The notes under the pieces are model-generated. The model worked only from the letters and a program-made list of their open reading frames with translations, did no database searches and was not told the DNA's origin. Positions 57,937 to 64,000 of a stretch of DNA of 64,000 nt are shown piece by piece. A program made the position numbers and the translations under genes. Numbering within the stretch: position 1 is the first letter of the stretch; each line of letters begins with the position of its first letter. The DNA comes from Spirochaetales bacterium (GTDB lineage Bacteria > Spirochaetota > Leptospiria > Leptospirales > Leptonemataceae): positions 1,612,001 through 1,676,000 of the forward strand of contig JABTUL010000001.1 of the NCBI GenBank assembly GCA_015075425.1. The letters run 5' to 3'.

Positions 57937-58592
57937 AGGATATTCTGGATTTTTCGCCGCAGGCTACCCCGGGCCAGAAAATGTGCCTTTTTCAGAGTTG
58001 CCCGCGCCCGGGGTCGCTCGCCCAGGTCCAGCTGTATCTGTCCCAGATGGAAAAGACACAGGGCATCCGTGCGCAGGCTGCATGCTTTCTTTATCAGCTG
58101 GTGAGCCAGGGCCAGCTTTTGTGGATTTCCGGCTGCAAGTCGATACTCCAGGCTTCCCAGATTGTGCAGACTACTATCATGGTCCGCTTTGCGTGACAAT
58201 GAGCTTTCATACAGACCACGCGCTCCGTCGTAGTTGCCCTCCATTTCCGCAATCAGGGCTGCATTGTAGTATCCCAGGTGATGCTCGGGAGCGCATTCTA
58301 TCGCACGTTTGTATGACTTGCGGGCAAATCCATTCTGACCCAGATCTAATGCCAAGTTTCCGGCGTTGATCAAAGCCTGGAAGTGGCAAGGAGACTTTTT
58401 GATGACCTGCTCATATTCCAGGAATGCCTTTTCTTTGCGATTCATTTTATGCAGGATCAACGCTTTTTGATAGCGCAGGGATGTATTTGCCGGATCGGTT
58501 TTCAATTGCTGGCGGATTTTTCCCAGTAGAGCCAGATCATCGGCCATAAGAGACGCCGACAGGGTGAGAAAGAAAAGGCAGAGTCGCAGCAC
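57924..58592 (-). CDS. Secreted TPR-repeat protein
   Basis: A 222-residue protein with a signal peptide (MLRLCLFFLTLSASLMA) and four to five TPR units (ALINAGNLALDLGQNGFARK, YYNAALIAEMEGNYDGARGL, LFHLGQIQLDLGERPRARAT). GTG 58592 has no clear ribosome binding site. It follows the unknown 226-residue protein on the same strand after 24 bases. Likely a periplasmic scaffold. Confidence 0.7.
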   Translation of the reverse strand: MLRLCLFFLTLSASLMADDLALLGKIRQQLKTDPANTSLRYQKALILHKMNRKEKAFLEYEQVIKKSPCHFQALINAGNLALDLGQNGFARKSYKRAIECAPEHHLGYYNAALIAEMEGNYDGARGLYESSLSRKADHDSSLHNLGSLEYRLAAGNPQKLALAHQLIKKACSLRTDALCLFHLGQIQLDLGERPRARATLKKAHFLARGSLRRKIQNILQTL

Positions 58593-58616
58593 GATCTAAT
58601 GATCGGCAGGGAGGGT

Positions 58617-59297
58617 CTAAAACTCTTCTACAAAGTAAGGTTTGGTGTATTCCCTGATGATTTCCAGGATGAAACGACCCCAGCTTTTGGGATCCTGGCG
58701 GTCGATATGGACCTGCTTAAGCTTGGGAAAATAGGGCTGGGGTTTTTGGGTGCTATGGGTTATTTCCAGTGAGCGTATATAATGGTCCACTTTGCGGGCC
58801 CTGGCAAAATTGAGTTTTTCCATCTCAATTCGATCCGGCGGCAGGTAGCCCACGACGATGAGCTTGGGAAACAGGGCTTTTTTGAGAAGATTGAGAAAGT
58901 CTGCAAAAGAGTCTACTCTATCAATAAAACCTTCGTAAGCACCACCGCCCAGGTTCATAATCTGGGTAACTATATCCATGGATAGACTGATACCCTCCAT
59001 GCGAGACATGTCAGAAACGATAACGATCCCTTCATCGGGTTGGAATGTTTTGAGTAAATGATCTCCGGGATAATGACGTCGCAGTAGCTTGGCCTTTGAA
59101 ATGTCGATTTCTGTACTTTTCTGGATCAGAACACCCTGCCCCGGATCTGTCAGAGTTTCACGGCTCAGAATGTAGCGCTTTTTCAGCGCGGTCTGATTCA
59201 TATTGCGGAAGGCTTTAATTTTTTCTTCCAGCTCATCAAGTGTGGCCACACCGATTTTTAACGGGTTCTCTTTTTCGCGTTCTTTAGGTTCGCTCAT
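58617..59297 (-). CDS. Unknown soluble protein
   Basis: A 226-residue cytoplasmic protein with alternating strands and helices ([60 protein letters not shown]), which looks like an alpha/beta fold. ATG 59297. It lies seven bases after the small membrane protein gene on the same strand, so they form a small operon with the TPR gene. No family recognised. Confidence 0.65.
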   Translation of the reverse strand: MSEPKEREKENPLKIGVATLDELEEKIKAFRNMNQTALKKRYILSRETLTDPGQGVLIQKSTEIDISKAKLLRRHYPGDHLLKTFQPDEGIVIVSDMSRMEGISLSMDIVTQIMNLGGGAYEGFIDRVDSFADFLNLLKKALFPKLIVVGYLPPDRIEMEKLNFARARKVDHYIRSLEITHSTQKPQPYFPKLKQVHIDRQDPKSWGRFILEIIREYTKPYFVEEF

Positions 59298-59304
59298 ATA
59301 CTTA

Positions 59305-59577
59305 TCAGCGTGTTGAAATCATAATTACATAAACTGTCAAAAAAATATTCCAGAGCAAAAGCAAAAAGATAAGTGTCAGAATCCATGACATTCGGAACCG
59401 TAGAATGTCTGTCCGGCGTTTCAAACGCTCGATTTCGCCCTCAAGCCGCTCAAAAGCGGCACTGTTTTTGAGTTGCAGAAAACGTTCCAGGAGGACAGGA
59501 ATGAACTCTCCGATTGTCTGGGCCAGAGTATGCAGAAAATCCGCAGTTCGCTTCGCTTCTTGCTTTTCTTCTGGCAT
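59305..59577 (-). CDS. Small coiled-coil membrane protein
   Basis: A 90-residue protein with an N-terminal helical part, a coiled coil ([19 protein letters not shown]) and one C-terminal membrane helix ([20 protein letters not shown]), that is a tail-anchored layout. ATG 59577. The start region overlaps the opposite-strand lipoprotein gene by 48 bases. Function unknown. Confidence 0.6.
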   Translation of the reverse strand: MPEEKQEAKRTADFLHTLAQTIGEFIPVLLERFLQLKNSAAFERLEGEIERLKRRTDILRFRMSWILTLIFLLLLWNIFLTVYVIMISTR

Positions 59578-60024
59578 GAAATCCCATTATGGAAGCAATC
59601 GCTGGCGCGCCACCATTATCTGATCCTGACGCTGGCTTTTGTTTCCTGTTATTCTCTGGAATTCATTCCCGGTCCGCACTATTCCGGTGGCCGTAGCCTT
59701 GAAGTTCTGTTTTTGAACGAGCCTCCCGCTCATTGCCCGTCAGTGGGCGAATTGCGCATCCAGTCCACCCATGATGATCTGCTCCGGGACCCGGCCTTCA
59801 TGTCATATTTGTTACAAAAAGCGGCGGACTGCGGTGCCCGCAGCGTATTTTTGATCGACCGATTTTCGCGCCAGACGGACCTTTTTACCAGTCAATCAGG
59901 CAGACACCAGAGCCAGACCATATCCGGTCACGTCCGGCTTTATCGATTCGGACTCTGTAAGAATCACACCTCTTCTTCTGATCGGGTTGTCCCGAGAAGC
60001 TCGTCCGGAATGTCTTCGATGTAG
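59530..60024 (+). CDS. Probable lipoprotein of unknown function
   Basis: A frame from ATG 59530 gives 164 residues. After a basic stretch there is a hydrophobic segment ending LILTLAFVSC, which fits a spirochaetal lipobox. The mature part has a conserved-looking core (SLEVLFLNEPPAHCPSVGEL, SYLLQKAADCGARSVFLIDR). The start is uncertain: TTG 59560 or a CTG at 59602 (with GGAAG upstream) would give a shorter signal peptide and avoid part of the overlap with the minus-strand gene. Its last 20 codons are antisense to the end of fliM, an unusually long 61-base convergent overlap. Confidence 0.5.
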   Translation: MQKIRSSLRFLLFFWHEIPLWKQSLARHHYLILTLAFVSCYSLEFIPGPHYSGGRSLEVLFLNEPPAHCPSVGELRIQSTHDDLLRDPAFMSYLLQKAADCGARSVFLIDRFSRQTDLFTSQSGRHQSQTISGHVRLYRFGLCKNHTSSSDRVVPRSSSGMSSM

Positions 60025-60995
60025 TCCCCGATTTGAATACAGATGCGGTTGCCGGATTTACCGGGCCGGCAGCGGAATTTCTTACGATCACCGACCTTGA
60101 TGGTCATATCGGAGCGAGTTGTCGTCTGTCCGAGTTTCACCACATCCCCAACCTTCAAAGATAGAACCTCTGCCAGCGGCAGCTCAACATCACCCACTTC
60201 AGCCCTCAGGGGGATCTCCACTTGATCCAGACGATCCTGAATGATGGCCCGGTTCTCATCCGATTCACCGCGCCTGATGGAGGAGTACCAGTACTGGGCT
60301 GAGAGTTTGGAAATGATCGGTTCGATGGTAATATAAGGAATACAAAGATTGGTCATTCCCTCCACATCGCCTACTTTTGTTTCCAGAGTGATCAGCACCA
60401 CCATGTCATTGGGCGGAACGATTTGTGCAAACTGCGGATTGGTTTCAATGGTGCCCAGCCGCGGACGCAAATCAATAACTGTGGACCAGGCCTCACGCAA
60501 GTTACCGAGTATCCGGACAATAATGCCTTCCATAACTGACATTTCAATATCTGACAGTTCCCGGGTTATTTTTGTGGGCTCACCCGGCCCTCCAAAGAGG
60601 CGGTCGATGATGGTATAAGTAATGGAAGGATCGATTTCAAGGACGCTGCTGCCCTTGAGCGGATCCATATTGATCACTGCGAGAGTAGTAGGATTGGGAA
60701 TGGAGCGGATGAATTCTTCGTAGGTAAGCTGATCCACAGATCCGACGTGTACGCTGACCAGTGCTCGAAGCTGAGCGGAGAGCGCGGTGGTAGTGAGCCG
60801 CGCGAATGTCTCATGCATCATTTGCAGGGTACGAATCTGGTCTTTAGAGAATTTATCCGGGCGACGAAAATCGTAGATTTTTACTTTCTTTTGTTCGCCA
60901 ACGGAGCTGCCGCCATAATCCTCTGCGTCTACCTCCCCTGCGGAAATAGCCGACAGCAGCGCATCAATTTCATCTTGCGATAGTATTTCAGTCAT
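59964..60995 (-). CDS. fliM: Flagellar motor switch protein FliM
   Basis: FliM is the C-ring subunit that binds CheY-P and switches rotation. The 343-residue product begins with the CheY-binding peptide LSQDEIDALLSAI, followed by the middle domain (YEEFIRSIPNPTTLAVINMD, GGPGEPTKITRELSDIEMSV) and the C-terminal SpoA/FliN-like domain (VELPLAEVLSLKVGDVVKLG). Its ATG overlaps the stop of the upstream secreted-protein gene by one base (TGATG), so expression is coupled. No fliN or other switch gene is adjacent, although fliM often lies with fliN. Confidence 0.96.
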   Translation of the reverse strand: MTEILSQDEIDALLSAISAGEVDAEDYGGSSVGEQKKVKIYDFRRPDKFSKDQIRTLQMMHETFARLTTTALSAQLRALVSVHVGSVDQLTYEEFIRSIPNPTTLAVINMDPLKGSSVLEIDPSITYTIIDRLFGGPGEPTKITRELSDIEMSVMEGIIVRILGNLREAWSTVIDLRPRLGTIETNPQFAQIVPPNDMVVLITLETKVGDVEGMTNLCIPYITIEPIISKLSAQYWYSSIRRGESDENRAIIQDRLDQVEIPLRAEVGDVELPLAEVLSLKVGDVVKLGQTTTRSDMTIKVGDRKKFRCRPGKSGNRICIQIGDYIEDIPDELLGTTRSEEEV

Positions 60996-61960
60996 CAGCG
61001 CACCACCCTGGCAGTCACATGTGTGATATTCCAGAACTCTTCTTTTTTTTCCAGCACATAATCGTAGCGATAACGCACGCGGTACCCATTTTTTTCACGC
61101 ATGGCCTCGACAGAAACGGTGGTGCGTCTTTCATCGGCCACGCCCGCAGCACTGCGCTGTGGATTTGATCCTGTTATTTTGAAATTACGCAGGTGATCGG
61201 AAGGCTCAGAACGAAGATAAGTTTGAAAGTCACGGATAACCGCTTCTCTTTCCCAGCGATCGGCCATGGCATAGCGACTGGCAAAGCGATCGTAGGCTGT
61301 TATGTACCGGGGGAAGTCAATATATTTGAAGTAGTGATCCCATTTTCCAAGCATCTCCGCCGATAGAAACAGGAATACGGTTTCTTCAGCGGTGATGCCG
61401 GGCCGGCTTGAAGGCGCTGTGACTCCTGAACGGTAGCGATCCTGTGGTGGCATCAGTCGCAGGGATACCGAATTGTCAGATCGGATAAAAAAAGTCTGCC
61501 GGTAATCCGGATAAAAGTAGGCGGTAATGCGATAGCGTTCGCCAGGTGCAAAGTCATAGAGGCCGGCAAGATTGATTTCCCGACTGAAAGTCTCCCCGGG
61601 TGATAGTATCATTTCTTTTATATGAGCACCCTGCGTGGAAACAATGTCCCGGGTCAGTTGATCGCGGGCAATGGTCTTTGGGCGGGTCGGAATTTCCCGC
61701 CCGTCCCGATCAAGAACCAGAAACGTGAAGGTATGCAGGCGAGTCGTGTCAGGGTAGAATCGAACATTCTGGTAGCCTTTATTGCGAATTTTCAGCACTA
61801 CATTTACCGGTTCATCGGTCGCAAAGACGGTGCCGGTGGTTACGATCTCAAAGGCAACATGACGCGTCCATTGCAGGGCGGGCATTCCGCGCATGTCGCG
61901 ACTCTCTGAAAAAAGGGCAACAGGAACACACAAAAGGGCCAGAAACCTCATATCTGACAT
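60995..61960 (-). CDS. Secreted protein with Ig-like domain, coupled to fliM
   Basis: A 321-residue product with a signal peptide (MRFLALLCVPVALFS; ATG 61960 or 61951). The N-terminal half reads as a beta-sandwich (VFATDEPVNVVLKIRNKGYQ, FSREINLAGLYDFAPGERYR), the C-terminal half is mixed with a long helix and a SnoaL- or NTF2-like end (REKNGYRVRYRYDYVLEKKE). It was not assigned to a family. The one-base overlap with fliM makes it a candidate periplasmic-flagellum or motor accessory protein, a guess from position only. Confidence 0.65.
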   Translation of the reverse strand: MSDMRFLALLCVPVALFSESRDMRGMPALQWTRHVAFEIVTTGTVFATDEPVNVVLKIRNKGYQNVRFYPDTTRLHTFTFLVLDRDGREIPTRPKTIARDQLTRDIVSTQGAHIKEMILSPGETFSREINLAGLYDFAPGERYRITAYFYPDYRQTFFIRSDNSVSLRLMPPQDRYRSGVTAPSSRPGITAEETVFLFLSAEMLGKWDHYFKYIDFPRYITAYDRFASRYAMADRWEREAVIRDFQTYLRSEPSDHLRNFKITGSNPQRSAAGVADERRTTVSVEAMREKNGYRVRYRYDYVLEKKEEFWNITHVTARVVR

Positions 61961-61990
61961 AATTATCGGTTAGTAGCCGCAAATTGCGGC

Positions 61991-63328
61991 TTATTTTTGG
62001 CAGATTTCCTGCCCCCGGAGTGTTGCCGAAGTACTGTCCGTAATCCGCACATCCACCTCCTTTCCGCCGAGGGTGGGCTCTTCACTCTCTGGTTTGAAAA
62101 CGCACATCTTACCCGTAGCCGTCCGGCCGGATTGCTCCAGAGCTGATCGCTTGCTCCTTCCTTCCACCAGAATCCGGTGCACCCGGCCCTGCTCCGCTGC
62201 ATTGTTCTGTTGACTGATGGCCGTCTGAAAGCGTATCAACCTTTCGAGTCGATCCTGCTTGATCTCGTCTGGCACGTCATCGGCCATTTTTTTGGCAGCA
62301 TACGTGCCCTGGCGCTCTGAATAGCGGTACATATAGGCCATATCAAATCTGATTTCCTCAAGCACCTGCAAAGTTTCCTGGAAGTCAGCTTCTGTCTCTG
62401 TGGGGAAGCCCACAATGACGTCCGTGGAAAGCCCGGGACCGGCAACAATGGAACGGATGGTCCGCACCAGGGAAAGGAACTCATCCCTGGAATAGTCCCG
62501 CTTCATCAGTCCGAGTACCCTGCTGGAACCGGCTTGCAGCGGCAGGTGGATCTGGGAGCAGAAGCGCTCTTCTGTGGCCATGAGTTCAAGCAAATGAACG
62601 GGAAAATCATGAGGGTGCGGCGATGTAAAGCGAATCCGGCGAATGTCCGTCTCGCTGAGAATTCGAGCAATCAGTCCACAGAAATCCAGACCCTCGCTGC
62701 GGTAGGAGTTGACGTTTTGCCCGAGAAGCAATACTTCTTTCACTCCCTGCGCTGTAAGCCGCTGGATTTCGCGAATGATGGACTCAGGAGAACTGCTACG
62801 TTCCCGTCCGCGGGTGTAGGGCACAACGCAGAAGGTGCAGAAATTGTCGCAGCCGCGCATGATGGAAACTGACGCGGTCACGCCTCCGGGGCTGACCATT
62901 CCGCCAGCGATGTCTTCATAGTTTTCCTGGGCGGAGAGTCGGGTATTTTTTGCCGGAGCATCCTTGCATTGTTCGATCAATTGCGGTAGCTGGCGATAGG
63001 CATCGGGGCCGGCAATGATGTCAATGGGTAGCCCCTGAGCCAGAAGATCATCGCTCAGATTCTGGGCCATACAACCCAGAATTCCGATCCGGGTATGGTT
63101 TCTCTCCCGGTAATGCCGCAAGGAATCCAGCCGACTGTAAATTTTCTCATGGGCTTTTTCCCTGACGGCGCAGGTATTGAGGAAAATGCAGCTGGCCTCT
63201 TCAATCCTGTCGGTTAGAGCATAGCCGGACTTCTCCAGAATCCGGCCGACGATTCCGGAATCATTCACATTCATCTGGCAACCGTAGGTTTCAATGTAAA
63301 CGCCTAACTTTTCAGTCGTCCCGGACAC
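61991..63328 (-). CDS. miaB: tRNA-2-methylthio-N6-dimethylallyladenosine synthase MiaB
   Basis: MiaB methylthiolates i6A37 of tRNA using two Fe-S clusters and SAM. The N-terminal cluster cysteines lie in YIETYGCQMN, LNTCAVREKA and GILGCMAQ; the radical-SAM CxxxCxxC is CDNFCTFCVVPYTRGRE; a TRAM domain closes the protein (GKMCVFKPESEEPTLGGKEV). GTG 63328 gives 445 residues with the usual start; ATG 63400 (469 residues) is possible but would place the start inside the opposite-strand gene. Neither has a good ribosome binding site. It diverges from the cysteine-rich gene. Confidence 0.92.
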   Translation of the reverse strand: MSGTTEKLGVYIETYGCQMNVNDSGIVGRILEKSGYALTDRIEEASCIFLNTCAVREKAHEKIYSRLDSLRHYRERNHTRIGILGCMAQNLSDDLLAQGLPIDIIAGPDAYRQLPQLIEQCKDAPAKNTRLSAQENYEDIAGGMVSPGGVTASVSIMRGCDNFCTFCVVPYTRGRERSSSPESIIREIQRLTAQGVKEVLLLGQNVNSYRSEGLDFCGLIARILSETDIRRIRFTSPHPHDFPVHLLELMATEERFCSQIHLPLQAGSSRVLGLMKRDYSRDEFLSLVRTIRSIVAGPGLSTDVIVGFPTETEADFQETLQVLEEIRFDMAYMYRYSERQGTYAAKKMADDVPDEIKQDRLERLIRFQTAISQQNNAAEQGRVHRILVEGRSKRSALEQSGRTATGKMCVFKPESEEPTLGGKEVDVRITDSTSATLRGQEICQK

Positions 63329-63394
63329 AGATGCAAGATTTTTGGATGCCCTGCCAGGCAAAACGAAAATCCTGCCGGCCGGAGACAATTTCCG

Positions 63395-63997
63395 ATGCAT
63401 CCAACAGATATATCCCGGCTGGTTGAACTTCTGGATGAGGACATCACTGCTTTTGACTGCGCACAGTTGTGTCGGGGTGCTGATGGGATGGCCTATTGCT
63501 GCAAAACACAGAATTTTGTGCCGGTTCTCTACAGGGAAGAGCAGACCTACTGGAATGAGCGAGGTGCCCACTGGCAAGAGTACCCCGTAACAGTCAAAGA
63601 AGAGGCAGCCCTGTCTGTCGGGCAGGTATTTTGTAGCTGTGCCCTTTCTACCTGTCAGCGCGACCTGCGCAGTTTGAGTTGCCGCACCTACCCGCTGGAA
63701 CCCTATTTTGGCTATTCGGGAGAATTCCTGGGGTTAACTTTTCTTGCGACGGCAAGTGAGGTGGACCGTGAAACAGGCCGCTTGCGGTGCCCCTTGAGTC
63801 GACAGTATCGCAGTATTCGCCAACAGTTCATCAATAAGACCACTCTTTTTTTTGATCAATTATTGGCTCTCCGCCCTGAGGAGAAGGAAGCCTATTTGCA
63901 GAGCAGCCGACGCCACCGTAAACGGCATCGGGAGTGCGGGATACAGATCATCGTTTTACGGCCGGATGATGCCGTCCTGGAAAAGATCAACCTGTGA
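63395..63997 (+). CDS. Cysteine-rich protein resembling YkgJ-type Fe-S/zinc cluster proteins
   Basis: The 200-residue product has at least nine cysteines, in groups CAQLCRGADGMAYCC and FCSCALSTC, followed by RSLSCRTYPLEPYF, which resembles the CxxYP part of the YkgJ/UPF0153 cluster-binding family. The C-terminus is basic (SSRRHRKRHREC). ATG 63395 is head-to-head with miaB. The role is unknown; a metal cluster is inferred from cysteine spacing. Confidence 0.6.
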   Translation: MHPTDISRLVELLDEDITAFDCAQLCRGADGMAYCCKTQNFVPVLYREEQTYWNERGAHWQEYPVTVKEEAALSVGQVFCSCALSTCQRDLRSLSCRTYPLEPYFGYSGEFLGLTFLATASEVDRETGRLRCPLSRQYRSIRQQFINKTTLFFDQLLALRPEEKEAYLQSSRRHRKRHRECGIQIIVLRPDDAVLEKINL

Positions 63998-64000
63998 GGC

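Noticed and set aside
61991-63577. miaB starting at 63577 with a 528-residue product
   Set aside because: The extra residues are antisense to the cysteine-rich gene and do not resemble a MiaB N-terminus.

Overview
The window is a gene-dense bacterial chromosome segment with roughly 50-55% GC by eye. Most genes abut or overlap by 1-60 bases, and GTG and TTG starts are common. The gene set points to a spirochaete of the order Leptospirales: flagellar FliD and FliM, a B12-dependent class II ribonucleotide reductase, a very large cyclic-nucleotide-binding protein, many secreted or lipoprotein genes of unknown function and loose lipobox-like signals. The base composition fits a Leptonema- or Turneriella-like organism better than AT-rich Leptospira. 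This assignment is inference from gene content, not from a search.

Layout. 0-12.7 kb: cell-envelope genes (O-antigen ligase, an LtaS-like sulfatase, a PfkB kinase / GT4 glycosyltransferase / kinase-like protein / HAD phosphatase run), with secA, a nucleoside transporter and a compact UvrD-like helicase. 12.7-18 kb: fliD, a tightly coupled unknown protein, a PAS/Fis-type regulator and a membrane-anchored protein. 18-25.4 kb: a stand-alone secreted hydrolase with its own promoter and terminators, sucA, a MoeB/ThiF enzyme, a nitrilase, a zinc ribbon, LapA-like and RsmD genes. 25.7-30.8 kb: the one clearly accessory region, starting at tRNA-Asp. It holds a degenerate partial copy of that tRNA, a nucleotidyltransferase pair, a 37-bp direct repeat, an array of 23.75 copies of an 8-bp unit in front of a secreted tail-collar-domain protein, a 26-bp repeat around that gene, a zinc-ribbon gene split at an A9 tract, and a GT39-like membrane protein. 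30.8-41.6 kb: two unknown genes, a near-perfect ParB-binding parS site, lepA, a probable lipoprotein with a non-standard start, a NamZ-like muramidase, a PcrA-type helicase and lysA. 41.7-54.2 kb: nrdJ, lysS, an M23 peptidase joined to carB, and a minus-strand run sppA / Yip1-like / surE / TPR. 54.3-64 kb: YggS, the 829-residue cyclic-nucleotide-binding protein, TPR and small membrane proteins, fliM, miaB and a cysteine-rich protein resembling the YkgJ Fe-S family.

Most of the window is core metabolism and envelope biology. The points that deserve attention are the parS site (suggesting an origin-proximal locus), the putative phase-variable locus at 27.1-27.9 kb with its nested repeats and tRNA fragment, the split zinc-ribbon gene, and several large unrecognised proteins beside the flagellar genes. 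No CRISPR array, rRNA operon or intact insertion sequence was seen. All assignments come from reading translations and motifs; none was checked against a database.
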